DNA from: Vibrio tapetis subsp. quintayensis
GTDB lineage: Bacteria > Pseudomonadota > Gammaproteobacteria > Enterobacterales > Vibrionaceae
Reading direction: 5' to 3'
Assembly (NCBI RefSeq): GCF_030409945.1
Contig: NZ_JAUFQV010000043.1
Location: 62,001-126,000, forward strand
DNA length: 64,000 nucleotides
The notes beneath the pieces are model-generated. The model was given only the letters and a program-made list of their open reading frames with translations. It was not told the DNA's origin and made no database searches. Positions 1-7,894 of the stretch are shown here, piece by piece (position 1 is the stretch's first letter; each line of letters starts with the position of its first letter). The translations under genes and the position numbers were made by a program.

Positions 1-699
1 TTTAAGTAACAGTTTGAGTGCTTGCCAGTAGATCCCTGAAACCACTTTGAGTGTCATTGCAGGGATTAAGCACAAAGTACGAGTTAATTCTTTATTGCTG
101 AACTCGTGTTTTTGTAATGCCAGTGTGGCGTCGAACACTTTGTCTTGCTTGTGGTTTTCAATGTGTACTAATGTGTTTTTGTTCGGTGCTGAAATCGTCC
201 AGTGATAAGTCATGTCCATTTCCATAAAAGGTGAAACATGGAACGCTTTTCTCACCTGCATACTTCCGTTCATATCGATTAAGTAGTAGTGCCTTTGCTT
301 CCATGGTGTGTTGCTCACCTCGGCCAACATATATTGGCATTCACCTGACTCTGAGTAGCAAAAATAACAGTTGATTGGGCTGAAATAGAGCCCCATACAT
401 CGAGCCTGAGCCAGTAATACCACTCGGTTGTCTATGTTCCAGTTGCCACCCAAGTCCTTTACTTTCTGATATATACGTTGCTTTAAATAGCCAGGTTCAC
501 TTTTAATGTAATCTTTTTCATTAAATCGAATCGGGTTAAACCAATGTTCGCCAAAGATGCGGCTTCGCTGTGCTAATTCGGGTAGTTCATCGATATCGAT
601 ACCCAACATATACAGTGAATAGTTGAACGCGTGAGCCACTTTTCCAAAACGGCGATGACGAACATTTCCCCAATAAATACCACTGTTATTACTGCTCAT
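1..699 (-). CDS. DUF1365 family protein (partial, C-terminus outside window)
   Basis: The reading frame is open from an ATG at 699 to the window edge (233 codons, no stop), so the C-terminus is missing. The N-terminus has the DUF1365 pattern: GNVRHRRFG, then HAFNYSLYMLGID, a central NPINCYFCY and EVSNTPW, then KAFHVSPFMEMDMTYHW. Its biochemical role is unknown. In many proteobacteria DUF1365 genes sit between an FAD amine-oxidase-like gene and a cyclopropane-fatty-acid synthase, and are co-induced by RpoE/ChrR under singlet oxygen. It follows the FAD gene at 723 by 23 bases on the same strand and is probably in one operon with it. A cfa-type gene just beyond the left edge is expected but cannot be seen. 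Confidence 0.88.
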   Translation of the reverse strand, partial: MSSNNSGIYWGNVRHRRFGKVAHAFNYSLYMLGIDIDELPELAQRSRIFGEHWFNPIRFNEKDYIKSEPGYLKQRIYQKVKDLGGNWNIDNRVVLLAQARCMGLYFSPINCYFCYSESGECQYMLAEVSNTPWKQRHYYLIDMNGSMQVRKAFHVSPFMEMDMTYHWTISAPNKNTLVHIENHKQDKVFDATLALQKHEFSNKELTRTLCLIPAMTLKVVSGIYWQALKLLLK

Positions 700-722
700 A
701 ATTGGGCCTCAAAGAAAGATTT

Positions 723-1976
723 CTATAGGGACTGACCAAAACGCTTAGTCACATCTAAAGCACTGCGCACGCCGTCTTCATGGAACCCGCTATACCAATA
801 GGCACCAACAAAGTGACAGCCGTTTTTTCCGCAGATGAGATCGCGTTTTTTCTGAGCGATGACGCTTGATTGATCCAACACCGGGTGATGGTAAACAAAG
901 CTGCGAATGATCTTATTCTTGTCGATGGCTTCGCTTTGATTGAGCGTGACGCAAAATGTGTCTTGGCTGCGTATGCCTTGTAAGATGTTCATGTTGTAGG
1001 TGACGCAAGAAGGCCGAGATAAATTGCCGTCTAACATGTAGTTCCAACTTGCCCATGCTAACTTTCTGTCTGGTAACAAACGGGTATCTGTGTGTAAAAC
1101 GACTTCATTGCGGCTGTAAGGAATACCAGAAAGTACGTCGACTTCCAGCTCCGTTGGGTCGGCTAACAAACGCAGGGCTTGATCGGAGTGACACGCAAAT
1201 ATCACATCATCAAACAGTTGAGCGTCACCATTTTCCATGATGACTTCTACCCCCATATCCAAACGCTTGACGTGCTTGATGTTCGCACCAGTAATAATGG
1301 GTTTACTGAGCTTAGATTGGATGGCATTGACGTAAACACGTGAACCTCCCGGCACTACGTACCACTGAGGTCTGTCGGTGATGTTTAGTAACCCGTGATG
1401 GTAAAAGAACTGAATGAAAAACTTCAGTTCAAACTTTCCCATTTCTTCGAGGCTTGTAGACCAAATAGCGGCGCCCATTGGTAGTATGTAATGCTCACTA
1501 AAAAAGGCCGAAAAGTTGTGCTGTGCGAGAAATTCACCCAGAGTGGATTTGGCTTCAATGTTATTACTGCGAAATGCTTGCTTGCAAAGCTTATTGAACT
1601 TGATGATTTCACTGATTAAGCGCCAAAACTTGGGCTTGAATAGGTTGCTTCGTTGAGCGAACAGCGAATTGATACCGTGCCCGTTATATTCAAATTTGGT
1701 TTGCTTATTATGGACGCTGAAACTCATTTCTGTTTTTTGCCGTGTGATGCCTAATTGTGCTAACAATAAGTTGAAATTTGGGTAAGTGCGGTCATTGAAC
1801 ACAATAAAGCCGGTATCAATCGCGTATTGTGTTCCTTGGTGTTCAATATCGACGGTTGCTGTGTGGCCCCCGACGTACTGGTTTTTTTCAAATACCGTCA
1901 CTTTGTTATGCGCATCAAGTAGATAGGCGCACGTTAGCCCTGAGATGCCTGAGCCGATAATAGCGATGTTTTTCAT
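723..1976 (-). CDS. FAD/NAD(P)-binding amine-oxidase-like protein
   Basis: A 417-residue flavoprotein. A Rossmann dinucleotide-binding motif (IAIIGSGISGLTCAYLL) starts at residue 4, followed by the acidic strand end (VTVFEKN) and the GGHTAT loop typical of the NAD/FAD-binding amine oxidase/desaturase-like superfamily. A GAYWYSGFHEDGVRSA segment near the C-terminus closes the FAD fold. Substrate is unknown; relatives next to DUF1365 and Cfa are suspected to act on membrane lipids or fatty acids. The ATG overlaps the stop of the upstream SDR by four bases (ATGA at 1973-1976), which indicates translational coupling. Part of the ChrR-type sigma operon. Confidence 0.88.
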   Translation of the reverse strand: MKNIAIIGSGISGLTCAYLLDAHNKVTVFEKNQYVGGHTATVDIEHQGTQYAIDTGFIVFNDRTYPNFNLLLAQLGITRQKTEMSFSVHNKQTKFEYNGHGINSLFAQRSNLFKPKFWRLISEIIKFNKLCKQAFRSNNIEAKSTLGEFLAQHNFSAFFSEHYILPMGAAIWSTSLEEMGKFELKFFIQFFYHHGLLNITDRPQWYVVPGGSRVYVNAIQSKLSKPIITGANIKHVKRLDMGVEVIMENGDAQLFDDVIFACHSDQALRLLADPTELEVDVLSGIPYSRNEVVLHTDTRLLPDRKLAWASWNYMLDGNLSRPSCVTYNMNILQGIRSQDTFCVTLNQSEAIDKNKIIRSFVYHHPVLDQSSVIAQKKRDLICGKNGCHFVGAYWYSGFHEDGVRSALDVTKRFGQSL

Positions 1977-2695
1977 TGTGATACCATCCTTGTCGCGATT
2001 TTATTCCAGAGTGATGAAGGCAAAAATCGTAGGCATTTCATCGCAAAAATGAAGAGAGTAGGAAAGCTAATGTCCGCTTTACCTTTTGCTAGCCCTTGAA
2101 TGATTTTTTCCGCTGCGGCTTGCTGAGTCATGATCATCGGCATGTCGAATGTATTTTTGTCTGTGAGTGGCGTTTCAACGAAACCGGGATGAACCACCGA
2201 GACGTGAATGTCGTGTTGAGCCAAATTAATCGATAACGTTTTTGCTAGATAGGTGAGGCCAGCCTTTGAGGTTCCATAGGCTTCTGCTCTTGGTAACGGT
2301 AATAGACCGGCGCTGGAGCTGACTAATACGACTCTGCCTCCCGGTTTTATATGCTTAAGCCACGTCTCTAATCCATAGCCAATTGAAATCAGGTTGATAT
2401 TGATGACTCGTTCGAACATCTTGGCATCGAAATTAAGGGCATCATCGATGTATTCACAATCCCCAGCGTTAAAAATGACCAAATCGAGTGGTTCAAAATC
2501 TGGCGCCATTTTGGGGTAGTTCTGGTAATCCAAGAGGTCAAAACACAAGGTCGAAATCAGACCGTTGGCTTGTTGTAGCAGCCCCAATTTAGATGGGTTT
2601 CGTCCACAAGCGATTACGTCATTTCCGAGTTCGGCGTACTGTTCCGTGAGGGATTGGCCTATTCCCGAGGTCGCACCAGTAATTAAAATTTTCAT
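1973..2695 (-). CDS. SDR family NAD(P)-dependent oxidoreductase
   Basis: 240 residues, normal length for a classical short-chain dehydrogenase. It shows the cofactor motif TGATSGIG at residues 6-13, the NAG motif (FNAGD) near 76, catalytic Ser in VLVSSSAGLL near 128 and YGTSKAG (catalytic Tyr/Lys) near 141. Substrate cannot be inferred. It starts with an ATGA overlap on the stop of the NTF2-like gene (2692-2695) and ends with an ATGA overlap on the FAD protein, so the three genes are translationally coupled. The gene is a regular member of RpoE-ChrR operons in marine gamma-proteobacteria. Confidence 0.9.
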   Translation of the reverse strand: MKILITGATSGIGQSLTEQYAELGNDVIACGRNPSKLGLLQQANGLISTLCFDLLDYQNYPKMAPDFEPLDLVIFNAGDCEYIDDALNFDAKMFERVININLISIGYGLETWLKHIKPGGRVVLVSSSAGLLPLPRAEAYGTSKAGLTYLAKTLSINLAQHDIHVSVVHPGFVETPLTDKNTFDMPMIMTQQAAAEKIIQGLAKGKADISFPTLFIFAMKCLRFLPSSLWNKIATRMVSQ

Positions 2696-3126
2696 GCGTT
2701 ACTCGCTCTGTTTTTAATGGATTTGATCAGCAAACCGATGACTGGAACGTGCTCATAGATCATCGCACCTACGTCCAAATAGTCTTGATGGAAAATGACT
2801 TTGTCTTGGAATGCTCTAAGGTAAGAATGACCAATAACCGTGACGGGGTTCAAGCTGTTTAAGGTTTTGTGCGTGAAGGTCATGGTCCAATAAACGGCGG
2901 CTTGTTGTTCTGTTTCGAAGACGTTGTCGATAACAAAATCGCATTCGTGAATATTTTGATAGCTGCTTTGAAAGCTCTGTAATAGGGATGCAAAGCCTTC
3001 GACTTGGTGTAGTGGGTCAATAAAGGTGACGTTTGGGTGATAAACGGTTTCGAGGGTGGTGAGATTATCGGTCCCGAGCGCACTGTAAACGTCTATAAAA
3101 TTCTGTAACCACAATGAGCGCTGCAT
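2692..3126 (-). CDS. NTF2/SnoaL-like protein
   Basis: A 144-residue protein with the SnoaL-like/NTF2 fold signature: an N-terminal helix (FIDVYSAL), a PNVTFIDPLHQVEGF segment near residue 28, and C-terminal strands ending HQDYLDVGAMIYEHVPVIG. Proteins of this fold are small cone-shaped ligand-binding or isomerase domains; no catalytic residues can be assigned. It lies 37 bases downstream of the photolyase and overlaps the SDR start by four bases. A conserved neighbour in photolyase/ChrR operons, so a role in photo-oxidative stress is inferred from context only. Confidence 0.82.
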   Translation of the reverse strand: MQRSLWLQNFIDVYSALGTDNLTTLETVYHPNVTFIDPLHQVEGFASLLQSFQSSYQNIHECDFVIDNVFETEQQAAVYWTMTFTHKTLNSLNPVTVIGHSYLRAFQDKVIFHQDYLDVGAMIYEHVPVIGLLIKSIKNRASNA

Positions 3127-3163
3127 AGATCTTTACCTCTATTGTTTATGTAATCAACGGGGT

Positions 3164-4570
3164 TTATTCAAGACTTTGTTTGAAAAATCCCAGGGCCTTA
3201 AGTCGAGCTTCTTTATGCTCTACTATCGGAGGCCAGTACTGGCTAGTGAGAGGGAATTTCGCCAGATAATCATGTGGAAAGTGGATTTGCTTATCTGGTA
3301 TATCCCTTAGCTCTGGTACATATCTACGAATGAAATCTCCATTTGGATCAAATTTTTTGCTTTGAGTTATGGGATTAAATATTCGGAAATAAGGTTGAGC
3401 ATCGCATCCTGTGCTGGAAGCCCACTGCCAGCCGCCATTATTCGCACTTAGGTCACCATCTATAAGTTGAGACATGAAAAATTGCTCACCTTGCCTCCAG
3501 TCGATCAGTAAATGTTTGGTTAAAAAGCTCGCCACCACCATTCTTAAGCGATTATGCATCCACCCAGTTTGAATGAGCTGCCTCATTGCGGCGTCTACCA
3601 GTGGGTAACCCGTTCGGCCATCGCACCACGCTTGAAAATGGTCTGGATTACCCCGCCAGTGCATGTGTCGGTACTTTTCTTGGAAGCTTTCGCCTTTAGC
3701 TAGATTTGGATAGCGGAATAAAAGGTGTTTGTAAAAATCTCGCCAAATCAGTTCGTTTAACCAGGCAAAACTGGGCACATTGGTATCGTAGATGAGTTCT
3801 GGGTGCTGTTGAATCAATTGAGTTGCTAGCCAGCGCGGGCTAATTGCACCTATGGCCAAGTAAGGTGACAACCCAGAGGTGGCTTTTATATTAGGAAAAT
3901 CTCGCTTTGTTGCGTAATCAGCGACTTTTTCATCTAAGAAGTGAGGAACAACCGAGCTCATAACGACGTCGCTTAGAGGCCAGCGTGATGAGTCTTTGCA
4001 TGGATAGTCAAATTCGAATCGCTCGGCATTGCTTGTTTTGGGATCGTTAGTGGTATGGGCAATACTTGGTGTAGAGAAGCAGGTGACGCCGTACTGTTCT
4101 ATTTTTTGAAGCCAAACACGTTTGAACGGCGTAAATACCTTGAACATGTCATCTTGCTTATTGCGTACCGTACCTACGGGTAAGATGGTATCGCATTCAA
4201 AGACTTCGAGTGCAATGCCAGTATTGGCAAAGTGCTCGTCACGCTTGAGTTCATTGATTTCAGGCTCACGGTTGGCCATTACGGTTTGGTAGTCTTTGTC
4301 TTGGCAATACTGTTCCAGAACGGCGACCTGATCTTGGTATGTTTTTGCTTGTAAATGTACAAGCGTTATACCGAACTCAATGAGTTGGTTTGCAACCAAT
4401 ACCAGGTGCCGTTTGATGAAGTCAGCTTGGACTGGCGCCATGTTGTGGTCGCGCCATTGATGCGGAGTTGAAATAAAAACGGCCTCAGTTGCCCCTTGAT
4501 TTAAGGCACTACATAAGGCTGGATTATCATGTATTCTCAGATCGCGTCGTAACCAGAGTAATGGGCTCAA
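3164..4570 (-). CDS. phrB: Deoxyribodipyrimidine photolyase (class I CPD photolyase)
   Basis: A 468-residue class I photolyase that repairs cyclobutane pyrimidine dimers with blue light. The N-terminal antenna domain begins LLWLRRDLRIHDNPAL. The C-terminal FAD domain contains WLNELIWRDFYKHLL, the MHNRLRMVVASFLTKHLL helix, and SANNGGWQWASSTGCDAQPYFRIFNP, which carries flavin-contacting and electron-transfer Trp positions as in E. coli PhrB. The ATG overlaps the stop of the DUF523-DUF1722 gene (4567-4570), so the two are coupled; E. coli also keeps ybgA (DUF1722) beside phr. Expression probably depends on the ECF sigma factor at 6.4-7.0 kb. Confidence 0.96.
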   Translation of the reverse strand: MSPLLWLRRDLRIHDNPALCSALNQGATEAVFISTPHQWRDHNMAPVQADFIKRHLVLVANQLIEFGITLVHLQAKTYQDQVAVLEQYCQDKDYQTVMANREPEINELKRDEHFANTGIALEVFECDTILPVGTVRNKQDDMFKVFTPFKRVWLQKIEQYGVTCFSTPSIAHTTNDPKTSNAERFEFDYPCKDSSRWPLSDVVMSSVVPHFLDEKVADYATKRDFPNIKATSGLSPYLAIGAISPRWLATQLIQQHPELIYDTNVPSFAWLNELIWRDFYKHLLFRYPNLAKGESFQEKYRHMHWRGNPDHFQAWCDGRTGYPLVDAAMRQLIQTGWMHNRLRMVVASFLTKHLLIDWRQGEQFFMSQLIDGDLSANNGGWQWASSTGCDAQPYFRIFNPITQSKKFDPNGDFIRRYVPELRDIPDKQIHFPHDYLAKFPLTSQYWPPIVEHKEARLKALGFFKQSLE

Positions 4571-5511
4571 TATCCGTACCTCAAACGCAGAGTTTTCGGG
4601 TGCGGGTTAAGATAAGTTTGTTCTAACAGGTATTCATTTGGGTATTCAAGTAAGTAGTGATTAATTAGGGTCAGTGGAACCAAAAGAGGGGTAATGCCTT
4701 GTCGATAAGCATCGATTTCATCGCTTAGTTCTTTTCGTTTCTCTTTGGTGAGCTGCTTTTTGAAGTAACCTTGTAAGTGTTGCAAAGTGTTGGTATGGCT
4801 ACGACGTGTCGCTTTGATCGTTAGCGCTTCCATTAACAATGCTATGTACTTGTCTGCGACCACATTAATTTCTTCCTCAGGTGACGCGAGTAGCCTGCCC
4901 AGCTGTTTGTAGCTTTCAATATGGTGGCTCATCACTAAGTACTTATGTGCGCTATGAAAAGTGATCAACTTGTGAATCGTGAATCCTTCTGCTTTTAGGT
5001 CGAGCCATTTTTGATACGTAAAAATACGAGTGATGAAGTTCTCGCGGATGATGGGATCGTTTAAGCGCCCATTTTCTTCGCAAGGCAATAGCGGGTTGTG
5101 TTGCATTATTTGCTTTGAAAACATGCCGACACCGTTCATTTCCGAGCCTTTTCCGTCTTCTTGATACACTTTCACTCGTTCCATACCGCAGCTTGGGCTT
5201 TTCGCGCAAAAGATAAAACCTGCTAGATCATCTGAACCTTTGGCATGATCTTGCCCGAGTTTAGTTAACGCTTCGGTGACATCTCCTGAACCATCTGGGC
5301 GCGAAACCGAGATAAGGTCGCCATGTGAGATTTGCCTGATGGTTGGGCGAGGGATAGGGAGCCCTACCGCAACCTCTGGGCAAACGGGTTTGTATTCGAC
5401 GAATTCACCAAGCTCTTCAACACAAAAGAATGATCGTTTGTGGCTTTTGTCATAGCGAACTTGTTGCCCCACAACGCAAGCACTGATGCCTATTTTTAGC
5501 TTCTTATCCAT
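4567..5511 (-). CDS. DUF523 and DUF1722 fusion protein (YbgA-like)
   Basis: The N-terminal half is DUF523 (GISACVVGQQVRYD, CPEVAVGLPIPR, KSPSCGMERV, with conserved Cys residues); the C-terminal half is a DUF1722/YbgA domain (FHSAHKYLVMSHHIESYKQLGRLL). DUF523 cysteines suggest a metal or iron-sulfur site, but function is unproven. I chose the ATG at 5511 because GAGGA lies about seven bases before it; the frame extends to a GTG at 5547 with no good ribosome site. That start gives 314 residues. It lies between chrR and phrB and overlaps phrB by four bases. Confidence 0.88.
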   Translation of the reverse strand: MDKKLKIGISACVVGQQVRYDKSHKRSFFCVEELGEFVEYKPVCPEVAVGLPIPRPTIRQISHGDLISVSRPDGSGDVTEALTKLGQDHAKGSDDLAGFIFCAKSPSCGMERVKVYQEDGKGSEMNGVGMFSKQIMQHNPLLPCEENGRLNDPIIRENFITRIFTYQKWLDLKAEGFTIHKLITFHSAHKYLVMSHHIESYKQLGRLLASPEEEINVVADKYIALLMEALTIKATRRSHTNTLQHLQGYFKKQLTKEKRKELSDEIDAYRQGITPLLVPLTLINHYLLEYPNEYLLEQTYLNPHPKTLRLRYGY

Positions 5512-5588
5512 GGTGGTGTCCTCGTTATTATTTGTTTTAATTCTCACGACTCTTATTGACGATTTTTGATAGAACGTTGCTTTCAGTA

Positions 5589-6389
5589 TTAGTAAATCAA
5601 TTTGCCCAGAGGGTTAAACAGTTGGCTAACGCCTTGAGTGAAATGCAATGCGTCACTGCTTACGGTTAAACAAACACATCCTTCTTGCGTGACTGGGTTG
5701 TGAGTGTGTTCACCACTTAACCAGATAAAATCTCCCGCATGGTAGGTGCCCATTTCATCTTCAAAGCTGCCTTGCAGTAATAGCGTTATTTCGAACCCTT
5801 TGTGGGTATGGTGTGGCACGCTGCCGCCTTTATCGATATGGAGTAAACTGGTGCGGCGTGTTTCATCGTCTAAGTTGATACGTGCTCTAGAAATTTTCCC
5901 TAGCCCTTGCCATTCTTTCAACGCGAGAGACTTAATCGCATTGGGTAGGGAAATTCGCTTTCCTGCCACTTCAATTTCAGTGACGGTTTTAGGCCGTGTG
6001 GTTGGTTCCTCTACCGGCAAGCTGGTTATCTGGGCGAGCATGTCTGAGTCAGTACTTATTCCTGTGTCGTTAACATCGTTGAAAATGCTGCTAACGTCGC
6101 TGTGATCATCAGGGTTAGAGCTGGTGGCTAATTCCGTCATCAACTCTTCAAATTCGCTTTGACGTAGGTTTTCTGTCTCGTCTGCACATTCATGAGTTGT
6201 GTAACAACCCGTGCTGTCGGCTTCCATATCAAACACGTCGGCCGCCACAAGTTCGGTCAGTTGGTGAACGAGTTGTTGGCAGTGTGGGCACATTTCTACA
6301 TGGCTCGCGACAATGACCGCGACAGAAGCGGGCAGTGTTCCCTCAACAAATTGCTGTAATACTGTGTGGCTTGGGTGATGGTTAATCAT
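5589..6389 (-). CDS. chrR: ChrR-type zinc anti-sigma factor with C-terminal cupin
   Basis: 266 residues. The N-terminal zinc-binding anti-sigma domain has HVEMCPHC at residues 30-37 (His30, Cys34, Cys37, plus His4/5), closely matching the spacing of the zinc ligands in Rhodobacter ChrR. The C-terminal cupin has the metal-site pattern HxHxxxxE (HTHKGFE) and a later His (GEHTHNP). In the known system the protein binds the ECF sigma factor and releases it under singlet oxygen. The linker between domains is long and acidic (residues about 70-135). It overlaps the sigma gene by eight bases, the usual arrangement for a cognate sigma/anti-sigma pair. Confidence 0.94.
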   Translation of the reverse strand: MINHHPSHTVLQQFVEGTLPASVAVIVASHVEMCPHCQQLVHQLTELVAADVFDMEADSTGCYTTHECADETENLRQSEFEELMTELATSSNPDDHSDVSSIFNDVNDTGISTDSDMLAQITSLPVEEPTTRPKTVTEIEVAGKRISLPNAIKSLALKEWQGLGKISRARINLDDETRRTSLLHIDKGGSVPHHTHKGFEITLLLQGSFEDEMGTYHAGDFIWLSGEHTHNPVTQEGCVCLTVSSDALHFTQGVSQLFNPLGKLIY

Positions 6390-7038
6390 GATCGTGCTCT
6401 CCCATTTGCTGCCTGATTTTTGCTAAAGCCAGTCGTAATCGCGATTTGATGGTGCCTATCGGTACACCGAGTTGTTCGGATAATTGTTCTTGTGACAATT
6501 CTTGAAAGTACACACCTTGTACTACCACTTTTTGAGCCAAAGGTAAGCGGTCTACGTGGCGTTCTATCTGTTTGGTCAGTAGGTGGTCGCGAAATGGCGT
6601 ATCGCCTTGGTGTTCTTGTAAACTCGCTTGTTGATGCTGCGCTTCTTCCAATGGCCAGATGTCGTCACCAAGATTTTGTTCAGCTTGGCTTTTCACTTTT
6701 CGCAGTTGGTCAAAAGAGGCGTTTCGCATCACGGTGTAAATCCATGTGGTAGCGGCTCCTTTGCTCACATCGTATAGGCGTGCTTTTTTCCAAACGTTAG
6801 TCATGGTGTCTTGAACTAATTCGTTGGCTTGAGCTTCATTGCTGAATTGTTTTATTCCAAACCGCTTTATTTTGGGTGCAAAGAACTCGAACAAGCGGGT
6901 AAATGCGATTTTGTCTTGGTTTTGAGCGACAAGCGTTAACCAGTGAGATAATTCTGGATGCGATGACTGTTGTGTCGCGTGATCAGTCGTTGATTGATTA
7001 ATGGGCTTCCCTCCCGCAATCGGTTCGATGTTTTGCAT
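6382..7038 (-). CDS. rpoE: ECF RNA polymerase sigma factor (RpoE/ChrR group)
   Basis: An ECF sigma factor with region 2 (NELVQDTMTNVWKKA through TTWIYTVMRNASFDQLRK) and region 4 helix-turn-helix (LSQEQLSEQLGVPIGTIKSRLRLALAKIRQQM). The next gene is a ChrR anti-sigma factor, which places it in the singlet-oxygen-responsive group rather than the envelope-stress RpoE. ATGs occur at 7053 and 7038. I prefer 7038 (218 residues) because the predicted promoter -10 at 7071-7076 would start the RNA only about 12 bases before 7053, and GAGAG precedes 7038. The promoter upstream suggests autoregulation. Confidence 0.93.
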   Translation of the reverse strand: MQNIEPIAGGKPINQSTTDHATQQSSHPELSHWLTLVAQNQDKIAFTRLFEFFAPKIKRFGIKQFSNEAQANELVQDTMTNVWKKARLYDVSKGAATTWIYTVMRNASFDQLRKVKSQAEQNLGDDIWPLEEAQHQQASLQEHQGDTPFRDHLLTKQIERHVDRLPLAQKVVVQGVYFQELSQEQLSEQLGVPIGTIKSRLRLALAKIRQQMGEHDHD

Positions 7039-7070
7039 CTCAACTACTCTCATTTGAAAACGTATTAACC

Positions 7071-7098
7071 AATACGAATGGCTTCCACAAAAAGATCA
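7071..7098 (-). promoter_or_regulatory. Predicted RpoE/ChrR-type ECF promoter before the sigma gene
   Basis: On the minus strand TGATCT (7098-7093) and CGTATT (7076-7071) are separated by 16 bases. The R. sphaeroides RpoE consensus is TGATC for the -35 and a CGTATA/TAAGA-like -10. The same arrangement occurs before the LON-domain gene at 7823-7850. The site lies 32 bases before the preferred sigma start. Confidence 0.75.
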
Positions 7099-7147
7099 CT
7101 CAAATTTCATTTTATTTTTTCAGAGTAAGCAATGGTACTTATTTGGC

Positions 7148-7768
7148 CTAATTGTGTTTGTCTATGAGGGAGTTAAGTAGTGCAACGAGCTGTGCGTAGT
7201 CGAGCTGGTGGATGAATTGGTGCTTGTCATCAATTGGCAAAGGCAATATTTCCAATAGTCGCGCGCCTACCCATTCAGCATAGTCGAAATGCTGAGTTGG
7301 GTATAGGGTACTGAGTTCATAATTTGCGGAGAATATGTCTTTTAAAACAGAGGCGAATCTCGTTTCATGTACTTGAACGCCATGTTGCGCCATTGACCAG
7401 TGAGGCAAGGTTTGAGTTTGAGCGACAAGCAAGTTGTCTGCTTGTAAGGAAAAATGGGAGAGAGAGACCATTCGTGTGGCTAATACATCAACGGTAAGCA
7501 CGCCATCTGAGCCCTGATCGAAATCGACAATTTGTACATGTGCTCCCCAATCCGACGACAGATAGTCTTTGTCCTGATCATAGTGCGCAATGACGAACCC
7601 ATTCGTTTGGTTAGTATTGGCGATCATTGAGACATACCTTGGTTCAAATATGCGTAATCTTTGCATCCCTCCAGATAAGATGAAGATTGGCAATGGAAAT
7701 ACGGGCAGTACTGCCGATGTTGGTAGGTCTATTCTTTTAACCTGGATACCATTTTTATAATCAGTCAC
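7148..7768 (-). CDS. LON peptidase N-terminal (substrate-binding) domain protein
   Basis: A stand-alone LON substrate-binding domain with no ATPase or protease part. It shows LPVFPLPIFILSGGMQRLRIFEPRYVSMI, the LON_substr_bdg start, and a helical C-terminal half ending in LDYAQLVALLNSL. I chose the GTG at 7768 because AAGGAGA lies just before it; the open frame continues to an ATG at 7810 and a TTG at 7831, neither with a ribosome site. That gives 206 residues. Its role is unknown; domains of this type bind unfolded protein. A ChrR-type sigma promoter lies at 7823-7850, so it is probably a member of the same regulon, although separated from the sigma gene by 109 bases. Confidence 0.85.
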   Translation of the reverse strand: MTDYKNGIQVKRIDLPTSAVLPVFPLPIFILSGGMQRLRIFEPRYVSMIANTNQTNGFVIAHYDQDKDYLSSDWGAHVQIVDFDQGSDGVLTVDVLATRMVSLSHFSLQADNLLVAQTQTLPHWSMAQHGVQVHETRFASVLKDIFSANYELSTLYPTQHFDYAEWVGARLLEILPLPIDDKHQFIHQLDYAQLVALLNSLIDKHN

Positions 7769-7822
7769 AGCGTCTCCTTCGTTGCTCGTTGCTTTTTTTG
7801 CTAGAAGCATTTTCACAAGACC

Positions 7823-7850
7823 AATACGCAAACGCGGTGGCTTTCGATCA
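7823..7850 (-). promoter_or_regulatory. Second RpoE/ChrR-type ECF promoter, before the LON-domain gene
   Basis: On the minus strand TGATCG (7850-7845) and CGTATT (7828-7823) are separated by 16 bases, identical in geometry to the site before the sigma gene. A start about seven bases past the -10 would leave a leader of about 50 bases before the GTG at 7768. Confidence 0.7.
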
Positions 7851-7894
7851 CTTTGTGACTCTTTTTTGTTTCGTTATTAAATTGTCTGCCATTC

